Shown here one piece after another: positions 18,801-27,607 of a stretch of 64,000 bases of DNA (positions within the stretch are counted from its first letter, which is position 1; every line of letters begins with the position of its first letter). The notes beneath the pieces are model-generated. The model was not told where the DNA came from, searched no databases, and was given only the letters and a program-made list of their open reading frames with translations. A program made the translations under genes and the position numbers. Origin of the DNA: Chloroflexota bacterium (lineage in GTDB: Bacteria > Chloroflexota > Anaerolineae > Promineifilales > Promineifilaceae); NCBI GenBank assembly GCA_014584575.1, contig JACTMP010000057.1, positions 116,940-180,939 of the forward strand. The letters are read 5' to 3'.

Positions 18801-21800
18801 GGCCCGCCACAGTTGGAAATTGTTAATCCAGTACAGGGTAGCGCCATCCTGGCTCAGCGCCAGGTCGGTCATATTGAACACTTCTGGCTGAACGGGCGCG
18901 GTGTAGATGGTCTGGAAGCCGCTGCCGTCCACGTTCAGGCGGAAGATGGAGGGCTGGTAGCTGTTGTTAAAGCTGGCGGTGGCAATGCCGTAGATACGGC
19001 CGTTCAGACGATCCAGAACGATTTCACCGGCGGTAGCGTCATTGGCCAGCGTATGCAGCAGGGTTGCCCCAGAGCCATCTACGTTGGCGGCCCAGATTTG
19101 CCCTTGCTGCGTCCAGAAGAGGCGGTTGCTGGCGGGATTGACGGCCAGGCCACCGGTGCGCGGCAGGCGAGCGGGACTGTAGGCCAGGCCGGTAATCAGA
19201 TCTTGGGGGGTGTAATCGTTCAGGGAGGCGCGGCGGATACGGCCGTTGTTTCCCCCATCCCGGTCAATTTCTAGCCAATACAGGTAGCCGGCCTGTTCGT
19301 CCAGAGCAATGCCGCTGACGTGGTCCAGCCCATCAATCACCACCTGGCGGTTGGCCCCGCCCAGCAGGTTAGCGCGCTCAATACGGTTAAACTCGAAGGT
19401 GAGGCGCGGGTAGCTGGCAAAAAAGAGCTGGTACTGGTCAGGTACGGCAGCAGAGCAGCGGCCAAACTGGTCACAGGCGCGGGCGAAAACGGCGTCGCTC
19501 TGGAAACCGCTGACGGTGCAGGACGGCGTCAACTGATTGAGCCGGGGGGTATTGTTGCTTATCGTCTGCCACCAGGCAGAATCGTCGTAGTGGGCGTCGT
19601 TTGGTTCCAGAGCACAGGGGCCGGCGTAACCATCCACCACCAGATTGAAGTCGGTGATGTTGGCGCTGTAGGTGGTTTGGGCAGACGCGCCCAGGCCGCT
19701 GTATTGTACACCCAGGCTGATTTGCGGCGGGGCCAGGTCAATCAGGCCGCTCCACTGCGCCCACAGGCCGCGCTGTTCGTCCTCACGGTTGCCCAGCACA
19801 TCCGCGCCTCGCATATCCACCTGGTAATACCCTTCCAGCCCCTCGCCAGGGCCGCCCTCGGTCAGGGCATAGCTCCAGGCACTGCTGCTGACGCCGGGGC
19901 CGGATTGGGCCAGCGTCACCGGCTGCCAGCGGCGGTAAAGGGTGTTCACCTCGTCGGCGGTGAAAGCGGTGGTGTAGATGGCAAATTCGTCCATACGGCC
20001 GTTGAAGTAATCGCTGGTTGCTTCGGGGGCATAACCCAGGCTGAGGCCGTCTTGGGCGGTGAAGTCGGAAGCGGTGACGACGCCGCTGGCCTGCGCGTCG
20101 CCATCCACATAGAGAGCGTTGCCGTTGCTGCCCAGGGTGTGGATGAGCTGATGCCACTGCCCATCGGCCCAGTTGGTACCGGTGGTGCAGATGGTTTCGT
20201 TGAAGGCCGTGCCATCCACAAAGGAGCAGACGTTGCCGTTTTGCAGATAGAGGCTGCGGTCGTGGCCACCCGCGCCCAGGATGCCCTGGTCGGCGATGAG
20301 CAGACCACAGTCGGCGCAGGTGGTGTTGAACCAGAGGGCGACGGTGGCGCCGGATTCGGGGATGTTGGCGTTGATGTCCAGGAAGTCGTCCGCGCCATCG
20401 AAACTGATGGCGCCGCCAAATTCGCCGCCGCTGCCACTGGCGCGGGGGCAGGCGTCTACGGAGCCGATGTAACAAAGCAGTTCATGGTTGTTGCCGGAAA
20501 CTTCGGCGAAGTCGGTGCTGCCCGCCGGTTCATTGAAGTACATGAGCAGGTTAGGGGCGGCCAGCGTGTCCAGCAGGGGAGCGGGCACAAAGGCAATTTG
20601 CAGTTCGCCTACGCCTGCGCCCACGCCATTGGTGACATCGGTGATGAGACCGGTGAAGGTGAGCGGTTGGCTGATGAAGGTGGTGCGGGTGATGGCGGTT
20701 TCGTTGGGGGAGATGACGGCCGTTTCCACTCCCACCGGATCGAACTGCGTTTGCGGCGCGCTATTGTCCACGCGCACAGGGAAGACCAGGTAGCCGGTTT
20801 CATCGGCCACGTTTTCCACATTGTCAAAGGCGCGCACAGTGACGGTGTATTGGCCGGTGGGTTCTACCACGGCGTTGCCGCTGCTGTCGGTACTGGCCAG
20901 GGCGTAGGCGATGTTCCAGTCGGCGCCATTGCGCACGGCCGTTTGCCAGCCATTGCTCAACGGTTCCAACCAGACCTCCACCCGGCCCACGCCGCTGCCG
21001 GGGCTGCCGCCAACGGGCGGGTCGCTGACCGTGCCGCTGAGGGCCACCGTCCAGGCGTTTTGCAGGTTGCGGTTGGCGCGATGCACCGGGTTGCCGGTGT
21101 CGTTGCTGGTGAGCGCGGGCGGCTGGCCGTCAATAAGCACAGTGACGGTGTTGACCGGCGATTCCACAAAATCTACGGCGTCAACGGCGCGGGTGCGCAG
21201 GGTGAACGGCCCTTCGGTAGCAGGCACGTTCCAGGTGAAGGCCCACGCCTCGGCGCCATTGGCCGGGGTATAGGTGGCGCCGCCATCCACGCTCACTTCC
21301 ACGCGCTGCACGTAGGAGGTGGGGTCGCTGGCGCTGCCGCCGATGACGCGGTAGCCGCCGGCGCGCACATAAGCGCCGCTGGTAAGCTGGCTGGCAGGCT
21401 GATCATTGTCTACAGTGAAAGGCAGATTTTCGCTCAGGTCAAAGAAGAGGCCGGGCGGCGTCGTCATCTGGTCGGAGCTTTGGGCTTCGGCCAGGGCGCT
21501 GTTTTGGATGGTGACGACCTGGGAATTGCCGACGGCCGTGAGGTTTGCGGCATAGGTGGCCTGGTCTCCCTGGAAGATGTAAAAGGAGGTCACCGGCTGC
21601 CCGCCGCCCAAGGCGGTGGGGAAAGTAGTTGTCAACGAGCCAGCAGCATAGAGCGGCACGTTGAAATTGTTTTGCACAGTGGCGGTGTAGCGGATGGTGG
21701 TGTTCGGCCGTACCACATTGTCCAGGTCACTGGTGGATGGGTAAATGCCGATGGGGGCCTCATTGAACACATCGGGATGAAACGGGAAAGCGGTGGGGTC

Positions 21801-24800
21801 GAGCAGGTGCAGTTCGCGTTCGGTGCGGTCGTTCATGCCGTCGTCATCGCCGTCCCGTTGGGTGGGATCGGAGCTGATGCGTGTTGTCTGGCCGGAGGCA
21901 TAGGTGAAGAGCCAGCCGCCAATCCATTCGGTGGTGTTGCCATCGTTGTCCATATCGCAGCGATCCTGGCGGTAGACCTCTTCGCCGTCTGTCAGGCCAT
22001 CGCCGTCGGTGTCGGCCAGGTTGGGGTTGCTGCCCACGCGCAATTCGTCGGCGTCACACAGGCCATCGCCATCGGTGTCCTGGTTAAGCGGATTGATATA
22101 CCCGCCGCCATTGGCCGTACCCAGGCTTTGATACCCAATTTCCATGTTGTCGGTGAGGCCGTCGCCGTCCGCGTCAAAGGTGGTGTCATCCGGGTCATTG
22201 CCGCCATGGGCGATGCTGAGCAAGCCATCGCCGTCCAGGTCGCGTTGGTGAGCCAGCCAGCCAGGCGTCCAGTCGGTGCTGGCAAATTCGTTAATGGTGG
22301 CGGGCAGCACGTCAAAGTAAAAGTTGCTGCCCAGGGATTGGGTGAAGCTGGCATTTTCGTTGAAGTTGTTGCAAATGTCGGCGGCGCAAGACCAGGCGGG
22401 AATGGCCAGGCCAACGTTGAAGTGCAGGGGGATGGTGGTGTTGATGCCGGTCGTCAGGGGAATGGGATCGCTGACGATGGTGCGCGTCTGGTAAACGCCC
22501 CGGTACAGGTCCAGGGTGAACTGGTAGGGGACGGGGATGGAGGCGATGGTAAAACGGACACGGCCGTAGTCATAAAACGTCCAGCCATCCCGGTTACTAT
22601 CGCGGCCGGCAGCCAGAGAGTCGTCAGCGGCGCTGCTCAACTGGTAGTTGAGGCCGGTGCTGCGGATGGTGGTTTGCCGGTAGGCGCCGGTGGCCGGGCC
22701 ATCCGGTACCGAGGGACGCAGATTGGTGCTGACGGTGGCGGTGAAAACCAAACTGTTCCCGGCCGCCAACCCGGCGGCGGGGTCCGTCAGGCGCATGTCC
22801 AGAGAGCGCAGATTGATGGAATCGGAATGGTCGGCAAAATTGAAGATGATGTTTCCCCGGTAGAGGAAGCGGGCAATTTCCTGGGTGAGCTGGTTGCGAA
22901 TGCTGAAGCAGCCATTTCCCTGGAAATCTTGCAGCGCCCCGGCAAAACCGAGTTTGCACAACCCCAGGATGATCAGGTCTACCACTGCCGCCAGGCCAAC
23001 GATGATGTTGACGCCAGGGATGGCACCCAGGGCGGCATACAGGGCAGCGACCAGAGAGGCAGCCAGAGAAACGGCCAGCAGTTGTGAAAATTCAGCGGAG
23101 TTGGGGTCAATATTACCGCTGGCAATCTCATAAATGAAAACGCCCCAGATGACGCCCAGTTCGATGATCAGGCCGATGGCCGCAGCCAGGGCGTTGGCTT
23201 TGACGCTGGTGAAGCTGGAGGCCAGCCGCGATCCGTTGACGGTGGTGGTAGCCACGCTACCCACCCGGATCAGGCCGATCAAGTCCAGAATGGGCAGCAC
23301 GACGCTGAGGACAAATATGATGATGGCGGCCACCAATACGGTAATGCCCACAATAAAATCTACCGTACCGCTGCTGGAATGGGCGCGGGCGGCAATGAGA
23401 GCGACCACCACACCGGCCACCAGTGCCACCACCACCACAGCGACAATGGTGACCACCAGGGCGATTTGCACCCGGCTTAGCCCCTGGAAAAATTCGCGCA
23501 CGGGGCGGATGAGGTTGGCGTTGATGGAGCGCACCGGATTGGATAGCCCCTCGGTAAAGGTGCGGCCGAGCCTGGCCCATATGCTGCTGGGGATGTCGCC
23601 GCTGGTGACCAATACGTTGCCCACGTAGATGACGCCGGTGATGAAACGGCCGACGCCGGCCGCGCCGGCCTGTATCGCCCGTGAAGCGGTGACGTTTTCC
23701 GGTTCACGATAAGCGGGCACGGTAATATCGCCAATCTGAACGACGTTCTGGACGCCACGCGAGAGAGCCAGGAAATAAAGCTGAACGCCCATGAGCATCC
23801 CGTCAGCCACCTCGGGGTCGGGTTCGTCGGCGAAGTCGGCGGCGTAGCGCTGCCCGGCCAGTTTCCAGACGGCTTCGGGGGTGAGGCGTGACCAGGTGAC
23901 GGCCGTGTCATCATACCCATACGCCGCCAGTTTCAAGTTGGCCTGGGTAAGCACGGGCACACCGCCGTTCCCGGCAAAGTTGACCGTCAGGCGGCTGGTA
24001 CTGTTCCAGGTGAGCGTACCGTCGGCGGCAGCCAGGCTGTCCAGGTTCAGGCTACGGTAACGGTAGTCGTAGGCAAAAAGCAGGGTGGGGGTGATGGGGT
24101 CGGTGGGCGTCCAGTGCGGAGCAAAGGTGTCCAGGATGGGGGTGGTGGTTTCTTCGGCAGTGGCGCGCACATAGTCGCCCAGGGTTTCATATTGGGCGCG
24201 TTCCACACGCAGGATATTTTCAATCTCCCAACGCTGCAAAGCGGGCACAAACTGGTTGGTGGGGTGATTAAAGCGGCGCTGGATTTCGGCGGGCAGGATG
24301 TCGCGGAGGCCGTCGCCCTGGCAGTTGCCGTCGGCATCGGCCGTGTCACAGTCGCGCCCTTGCAGATAGGCCAGATCCAGGCCATAGGCCAGGGGGACGA
24401 GGGCGTTGTCGCTGTTGAGGTCGCTGTCCAGCGCCGGGTCTTCGTAAATGGTGACGGCGTCTACCTGCCGCTCTTCGACGACGTTGAGACCGGTGAGTCG
24501 CCAGCTTTCGGGGTAGGTGTGGATGACGCGGGGAACGTCGTTTTGTTCCTGGTAACAGCCATCAGGTATACCGGGCAAAATAGCGCCATAGGTACACACT
24601 TCGTCGGTGAGCATATTCACCGTCCAGACAAAACGGACCTGGTGGGCGCTTTGCCAACTGCTGCCGGGCAGATAGAGCATCTTGCCGCTGAAAGCGACGC
24701 GCTGGCCGGTGCGGTCATCGGTGATGAGGCTGAGAGGGACGTAGATGGCTTTGGTGTTGCGGTCGGGGGAGATGTCGCGCACGGAGATCTGGTACGGCCG

Positions 24801-26999
24801 TAGCTGTTCCTGGTCCACCATCTGGTTGCCCACAAAGGGGATGTGCGGGATTTGGGCACAGCTGATCAAGTTGCGCGGGTCAAATTCACGGGCGACGATG
24901 ATGTGGCTGCCATCGGCCCAATCTTGTAAGCGCACACCAGGCACGATGGTCGTCAGGCCATTGGTGGGAAAGGGAATGGGGGTGACGATGTTACCGGGTG
25001 CGGCGCAAGTACCTTGCCGCACTGTCAGATTGTCCAGCCGGTTGGTGCTGAAGGTGACGGCCAGATCATTGCCGCTGGGGGCCAGGGTCAACGTGCCACT
25101 GAAGATGTCGGTCTGGGGAATGACGCCGGGAATGGGGCGGATGGGCACAACAGCGATGGGATTGGTGAGGGGCAGGTTGGCGTTGGCGCTGCTGGTCTGG
25201 ATTTCCAGCGCGGGCACAAGCTGGATGTCCCCCAGGCTGTCGGGGAAGGTGGCCCCGGTGATGTCTTTGATGTTGCCCAGCGAATCAGACGGCCAGTCGT
25301 AGGCGTTGAGGGCGTACCAGAGATGGTCGGGGTTGGTGGGGCGGAGTTGAAATTCGACAAAGGTGGGTTCACCGGGCGTCAGGCCATTGACGAGCAGGGA
25401 AAAGGGGTTGTCCTGGTTGAAGGTCTGGCTGTGCTGGCTGAAAGGGGAGATGTCGAGCCGGTCGGGCACACCATCGTTGTCGTTGTCTTCGTCGAAGAGG
25501 TCGGGAATACCGTCGTTGTCGGTGTCCCAGGTGGCGTGAAAGGCTTCGGGGTTGTTCCATTCGCGGTCGTCGGCGATGCCGTCCTGGTTGGTGTCGGAGT
25601 CGAGGGGGTTGGTGTGCCATTGACGGCCGTTGTGCGTAAACCCCTGTATCTCCTGCAAATCCGTCAGATTGTCGCCATCAGTGTCCGGGTTGTCTGGATT
25701 TGTGCCCAGGATGGATTCTTCGTAATCGGTCAGGCCGTCCTGGTCACTATCGGCGGAGCCGAAAGAATTAGGAATTATGAAGGATGAATTATGAAGTGAA
25801 GAGACCTCTCCTTTTTCATAATTCCCACTCCGGATAGCCGCCAGGATTTCAGGCGACGTTTGGGCCAGGTCGTTGGCGGCAGCCTGTTCGCGGGCGTTGA
25901 TAAATTCTTGACGGCCGTCTACCTGTTGCTGGTAGCTCTCTTGTACCTGCTGGCGCTGGCTGCGGCGGTGGTAGGCGGTTTCGGCGTGGACGGATTGCAG
26001 CAGGGGGCCAAAGATGGTGGAGATGATGAAGGTGATGGTGATGGCATTGTAGACCAGGCGGGAGCGGGGGCGGCGAATGACAAAAAAGAGGATGAGGCCG
26101 GTGAGCAGGCTGGCAACGGCCGTGAACAACAACCCCTGTTGTAGTGTGGGCAGGTAGCGGTTGAGGTGTTCGGGAGAGAAGAAGGAGACGGCCGTGTCCG
26201 GGAAGCCATAGGTAACAACTATTTCCGTTTCTACCCGGTAGCCATCCTGGGGCGGAAATTGCAAGCGCGTCACCTGGCGCTGCGGGTAGCCGTTGGCGTC
26301 CAGCCACAGTTCGCCTGTACCGCGCATTTCTCGGATTTGTTGCGAGACTTCCAGCGTCATGCCGGGCAGCAGTTCGCCCTGGCGGAGCGCCTGGTTTTGC
26401 AGTTGGTCGCGCAGGTAGGCGGCGAAGGCGGCGGAATCAATTTCGTAAGTAAAGTGGGGGGATTGGGGAGGCGGAGATTGGAGATTGGGAGATTGGGAGA
26501 TTGGAGATTGAACGTTGTCGGCGGCGACGAGGAAGCTGAGGAAGTCACCCTGGGGGGCGAAGCTGTCCAGGACGTTGGGCAGCTCTTCCCAGGGACCGTT
26601 TTCGCGGCGGATGCGGGTACGGCCGTCACGCACTTCCACTTCGGTGCCGCTGGTGGCGTCCAGGATATTGCCGCCGTTGGACCAGAGCGTCAGGTTGAGC
26701 GATTGGGCAGACAGGTCGGCTGTGCCTTGCAGGTGCAGGTTATCTTCGCGGTCAGTCTGGCCTACGTTCAAAACAGTGGCGACGGGGATGGAACGCTGGC
26801 GGATGTCGGCGCGAAAGGTGTAAGCGCCGGCCCGTTGGGCCTGTTGCCAGGCGGCGTGGAGAGGGTTTTGGGTGACGGCCGTAGCCAGCAATGCCATTCG
26901 CCCCCATAACAAAAGGAGGGCGATAAGGCCACATAGAATTACGGCAAGATAACGGCGCGATTGATAGAAACGAACAAAACGATGATTAAAAATGGCCAT
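12900..26999 (-). CDS. Giant multidomain surface protein (4,699 residues)
   Basis: One uninterrupted frame of 14.1 kb, started at ATG26999 behind TGGAGGA. Approximate order: membrane helix 13-38; lipoprotein-carrier-like beta domain 40-280; two more helices 285-340; Asp-rich thrombospondin-3-type repeats (DSDQDGLTD, DTDGDNLTD) 417-520; a cluster of hydrophobic helices 1176-1360; second TSP3 block 1580-1680; Ig-like repeats 1780-2080; LamG/concanavalin-like domain 2166-2336; three YWTD/LDLR-type beta-propellers (about 2530-2810, 2960-3200, 3276-3560), the first two separated by a DUF11 domain; Thr-Pro linker 3213-3266; pre-peptidase C-terminal domain 3566-3683; more Ig-like domains; and an end RQLYLPILLKP. 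It probably spans and extends from the envelope as an adhesin or matrix protein; calcium binding is likely. Several intergenic-type repeats are found in frame inside it. Confidence 0.9.
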   Translation of the reverse strand: MAIFNHRFVRFYQSRRYLAVILCGLIALLLLWGRMALLATAVTQNPLHAAWQQAQRAGAYTFRADIRQRSIPVATVLNVGQTDREDNLHLQGTADLSAQSLNLTLWSNGGNILDATSGTEVEVRDGRTRIRRENGPWEELPNVLDSFAPQGDFLSFLVAADNVQSPISQSPNLQSPPPQSPHFTYEIDSAAFAAYLRDQLQNQALRQGELLPGMTLEVSQQIREMRGTGELWLDANGYPQRQVTRLQFPPQDGYRVETEIVVTYGFPDTAVSFFSPEHLNRYLPTLQQGLLFTAVASLLTGLILFFVIRRPRSRLVYNAITITFIISTIFGPLLQSVHAETAYHRRSQRQQVQESYQQQVDGRQEFINAREQAAANDLAQTSPEILAAIRSGNYEKGEVSSLHNSSFIIPNSFGSADSDQDGLTDYEESILGTNPDNPDTDGDNLTDLQEIQGFTHNGRQWHTNPLDSDTNQDGIADDREWNNPEAFHATWDTDNDGIPDLFDEDNDNDGVPDRLDISPFSQHSQTFNQDNPFSLLVNGLTPGEPTFVEFQLRPTNPDHLWYALNAYDWPSDSLGNIKDITGATFPDSLGDIQLVPALEIQTSSANANLPLTNPIAVVPIRPIPGVIPQTDIFSGTLTLAPSGNDLAVTFSTNRLDNLTVRQGTCAAPGNIVTPIPFPTNGLTTIVPGVRLQDWADGSHIIVAREFDPRNLISCAQIPHIPFVGNQMVDQEQLRPYQISVRDISPDRNTKAIYVPLSLITDDRTGQRVAFSGKMLYLPGSSWQSAHQVRFVWTVNMLTDEVCTYGAILPGIPDGCYQEQNDVPRVIHTYPESWRLTGLNVVEERQVDAVTIYEDPALDSDLNSDNALVPLAYGLDLAYLQGRDCDTADADGNCQGDGLRDILPAEIQRRFNHPTNQFVPALQRWEIENILRVERAQYETLGDYVRATAEETTTPILDTFAPHWTPTDPITPTLLFAYDYRYRSLNLDSLAAADGTLTWNSTSRLTVNFAGNGGVPVLTQANLKLAAYGYDDTAVTWSRLTPEAVWKLAGQRYAADFADEPDPEVADGMLMGVQLYFLALSRGVQNVVQIGDITVPAYREPENVTASRAIQAGAAGVGRFITGVIYVGNVLVTSGDIPSSIWARLGRTFTEGLSNPVRSINANLIRPVREFFQGLSRVQIALVVTIVAVVVVALVAGVVVALIAARAHSSSGTVDFIVGITVLVAAIIIFVLSVVLPILDLIGLIRVGSVATTTVNGSRLASSFTSVKANALAAAIGLIIELGVIWGVFIYEIASGNIDPNSAEFSQLLAVSLAASLVAALYAALGAIPGVNIIVGLAAVVDLIILGLCKLGFAGALQDFQGNGCFSIRNQLTQEIARFLYRGNIIFNFADHSDSINLRSLDMRLTDPAAGLAAGNSLVFTATVSTNLRPSVPDGPATGAYRQTTIRSTGLNYQLSSAADDSLAAGRDSNRDGWTFYDYGRVRFTIASIPVPYQFTLDLYRGVYQTRTIVSDPIPLTTGINTTIPLHFNVGLAIPAWSCAADICNNFNENASFTQSLGSNFYFDVLPATINEFASTDWTPGWLAHQRDLDGDGLLSIAHGGNDPDDTTFDADGDGLTDNMEIGYQSLGTANGGGYINPLNQDTDGDGLCDADELRVGSNPNLADTDGDGLTDGEEVYRQDRCDMDNDGNTTEWIGGWLFTYASGQTTRISSDPTQRDGDDDGMNDRTERELHLLDPTAFPFHPDVFNEAPIGIYPSTSDLDNVVRPNTTIRYTATVQNNFNVPLYAAGSLTTTFPTALGGGQPVTSFYIFQGDQATYAANLTAVGNSQVVTIQNSALAEAQSSDQMTTPPGLFFDLSENLPFTVDNDQPASQLTSGAYVRAGGYRVIGGSASDPTSYVQRVEVSVDGGATYTPANGAEAWAFTWNVPATEGPFTLRTRAVDAVDFVESPVNTVTVLIDGQPPALTSNDTGNPVHRANRNLQNAWTVALSGTVSDPPVGGSPGSGVGRVEVWLEPLSNGWQTAVRNGADWNIAYALASTDSSGNAVVEPTGQYTVTVRAFDNVENVADETGYLVFPVRVDNSAPQTQFDPVGVETAVISPNETAITRTTFISQPLTFTGLITDVTNGVGAGVGELQIAFVPAPLLDTLAAPNLLMYFNEPAGSTDFAEVSGNNHELLCYIGSVDACPRASGSGGEFGGAISFDGADDFLDINANIPESGATVALWFNTTCADCGLLIADQGILGAGGHDRSLYLQNGNVCSFVDGTAFNETICTTGTNWADGQWHQLIHTLGSNGNALYVDGDAQASGVVTASDFTAQDGLSLGYAPEATSDYFNGRMDEFAIYTTAFTADEVNTLYRRWQPVTLAQSGPGVSSSAWSYALTEGGPGEGLEGYYQVDMRGADVLGNREDEQRGLWAQWSGLIDLAPPQISLGVQYSGLGASAQTTYSANITDFNLVVDGYAGPCALEPNDAHYDDSAWWQTISNNTPRLNQLTPSCTVSGFQSDAVFARACDQFGRCSAAVPDQYQLFFASYPRLTFEFNRIERANLLGGANRQVVIDGLDHVSGIALDEQAGYLYWLEIDRDGGNNGRIRRASLNDYTPQDLITGLAYSPARLPRTGGLAVNPASNRLFWTQQGQIWAANVDGSGATLLHTLANDATAGEIVLDRLNGRIYGIATASFNNSYQPSIFRLNVDGSGFQTIYTAPVQPEVFNMTDLALSQDGATLYWINNFQLWRANSNGSGVTNLGYAASSRQDVGSLLVSPVGQQVYYTNFSNIAVTDLTTGQTSTVLPALWSYSPPLDMYVHHAAGVMTAGLIPAAAITRVDLALDKQLQSGLAVTGSTLAYDLVVQNRSYLDATNVTLVDTLPDGVTYHSVSSTPPGVTCQSSAGVVTCDLATLNGGTAVTVTLTVNITSAASGTLVNTAVVSARQEDSNLANNSVTLTRGLVVPPATATPVSPAVGRFIYWSSDYDIRRLRLDVPGSPETVIRLPFQDGLADGVAVDQVNGRLYFARLGAHVIQTTNLDGSNLQSISVPGPARAVTVDPAHNALFWIDADTDVIYRANLDGSNQTIIVTGLIAGKDLLVDSLRGYLYWSDGTGSLYRSGLDGTAVQRQRGPSTWTFGMVLDSYGQRLYWINSNEGLIQSAPLDGGQGVTSLPQTLVWPYSGLVIDAAAGKLYWSEGETLYRANVDGSNQETVATGVARLSQGGILAPLAQVYTPPFPTPTHTPTPTNTPTPSNTPTPTPTNTPAPTATPTTTPFPLPSPTPGGPPAAANLFFGAFDLLQRAPITGCADGSCVTTIYDNPGDSTISAITVDSFNNKVYWFSSDVIGEIHRANLDGSDEEVIFSDPTLFINEMALDAVAGYLYVTDLDGSIHRMTLDGQQLTPLLSGLGFISYITLDPIREKMYWLNEDNYPAKIIYRANLDGSQVEVVLADDGTQMPPPIGSFVVGLVIDPDHNWLLWTYRGGFEDPYGRIRRADLNCGEQFPLPESCLRTMWEDGDLVPRGLDLDRTTLQLVFGTEHIWDADFDMQQMPLDGMGPATVLVGNMSGGPQAVALHYPYPPGCAAIGPDAYEPDNAFTQATAVTLEQASIDHNFHTLSDADWLYFDASRAIIYTINTGSQTGRGDTYLELYDTDGTTLLAADDNSGAGLNSRLQFTPPADGRYYLRVSNLSGVASCDTVYGVYLDSAPAAPDDGDPAPPTHQLPLLHSAVITPAHESHLASLGAVDVTAAIAALDFARAVTITVNGAPLATTTYPNGTVTETLFTAPWTPPAEGAYTLSSVAEDWAGRVQTMTVPIQVMVDTAVPTITIAPTVYTSTHLLADGQIAFSGTAGDTAAPPQVSVSVDGHPFRAATLNGGNWQLPWLVGDMDGDSFPLIAQATDSAGQTGQASQTVTVDVLPPQAGEITLLHNGDVLTTSQTIYQANPELEITWQPFSDGSGLQGYYVGWTTSPTPTLAALTFVPPAGPLQHTQTVGEAEIRYAHVVAVDSYGNRSQQSFGPFYVDGPATPDLISHPDGGVFAGYLGWLDSGATQLAADFALLNGNYGQSGQGGPQRFYLSWDDVALRLAWDGANWDTDGDLFIYLDTAVGGAPTLYNPYTTTPTTTISFPVGMTPNYAIQVESTITATLFTWTGTVWQPVGPLPITDNGSPITDLYLPFSQVGLSSTSTLRLLAVASEEEGLRLWAAAPDKNPLNSERVVNPIAIGRDLNVYGLTLYHQTPLALGTLPDDGRFAASNLQVSVSASPAGVSVGYLESDLLDLLTPGGRIDADGDGEIDVELPFVMEQRPLANGQPITFTIQYANSGPVTATNVVVNLADWGALTLTGNANISLGDVGPGETGQVAVTAVVNSANGISAELTAVIQDEWRGVHDWAWVQHDLDTTPPALALSFPVEWIRPFTQTFQGTVVDASGLSSVTIEWQPLPGGAVQTDVCNDADAFDNTWACPVNVGDLNSYNQVRVRIAGVDRAGNASGFSNPIFLTVDSTAPTVVLSAAFEEAIADGYLSADENLLSGQVVDNYRASLIEICTEQDDPVTCSVRRVVPGDAPTGDWSLRLPVDGADGEPVTLVFYGRDAVGNRSAPVIRSFQIDSTPPQLTAVQHISQINLGSPPAGPILSGTATDGGAVADVLVRITQPDGGAVWQPATRNGVNWTFPHSFTAPGTYQLVVEVWDVAGNGRASQPFTVVVTGTAVRQLYLPILLKP
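14554..14583. repeat. ATCGGT-type repeat inside the giant gene
   Basis: Units GTAATCGGTG and TTATCGGTGATCGGT lie in the coding sequence and translate on the minus strand to LPITDNGSPITDL. The same words form the intergenic array at 44161-44219. Confidence 0.65.
25767..25830. repeat. ATTATGAA inverted repeat inside the giant gene
   Basis: GGAATTATGAA at 25771-25781 and a second ATTATGAA face TTCATAATTCC near 25815-25825. The stretch encodes NYEKGEVSSLHNSSFIIPNS just before the first calcium-type repeats, with no resemblance to neighbouring domains, so it looks like an inserted palindromic element kept in frame. Confidence 0.6.
26461..26511. repeat. GGAGATT heptamer array inside the giant gene
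   Basis: Seven-base units GGAGATT/GGGAGATT in the coding sequence, read on the minus strand as QSPISQSPNLQSP (about residues 163-176). The same array occurs between genes at 33391-33450 and 58009-58058. Confidence 0.8.
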
Positions 27000-27087
27000 G
27001 GGTTAAATCCTCCAAAAGTTACAACGCGGCGCGTCCTTAAAAACCGTTCCCCAGGGGGGAAAAGTGGCATTAACCAATTTTCCATCT

Positions 27088-27339
27088 CTAATCACCAATC
27101 TCTTCTCTTGTGTCAGCGACTTGAACTTCCCGGCTGCCAGGTTGGGGCGCGGAGGCTGCACGCGGCAATGAGGCAACCAAAAATGAAAACAGGGCCTCCA
27201 GGCTGGCAAACCCCCAACGCTCCCCGGTGGTGGCATGTTGTAAAGACACACGCCAGGGAGCGTCTGGGCCTTCTTGCCACAACCGCAGCAGGTAGGTCTG
27301 CCCGGCTAATGGTGAGGGGGGCAACGGTTTGGTGGTCAT
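27088..27339 (-). CDS. Small conserved-looking protein of unknown function
   Basis: 83 residues from ATG27339; a longer frame upstream exists but its extra residues are low-complexity and there is no good ribosome site. The core TYLLRLWQEGPDAPWRVSLQ, then GERWGFASLEALFSFL, has the look of a compact conserved domain, with invariant-looking Trp and aromatic positions; I recall similar short proteins in other Chloroflexota but cannot check it. It lies upstream of the giant gene on the same strand (88 bp gap), so it may be cotranscribed. The 268-bp gap above it holds one ACGGCCGT site but no signal I can name. Confidence 0.6.
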   Translation of the reverse strand: MTTKPLPPSPLAGQTYLLRLWQEGPDAPWRVSLQHATTGERWGFASLEALFSFLVASLPRAASAPQPGSREVQVADTREEIGD

Positions 27340-27607
27340 ACGGCCGTCACGATAGCAACGAACCGTGACGAAAACGTGACGGGATAGATGAGGGGAGAAA
27401 TAGGATGAGGGGGGTGGGGGACGACCGTGCGCCATCCTCGTGTTGGTTACTTTGGCGCCGGCGTTGGATACGGGCTAGAGCGGGTTAGGGCGATCAACAG
27501 TTCCGGCTGGCTCTTGTGTTCGTCGTAGAGGTTTGCCGGGAGCCTATGCCGCGCAGAAGCGAAACATCAAACGTATCTTCTCAATAATCCGTACAGGCCA
27601 CCAACCA

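Noticed and set aside
19320..23087. A 1,255-codon open frame on the plus strand
   Set aside because: It lies entirely opposite the giant gene, in which recognisable domains are seen on the minus strand. Its product is Gly/Val/Ala/His-rich with no domain; it is a shadow of GC-rich codons.
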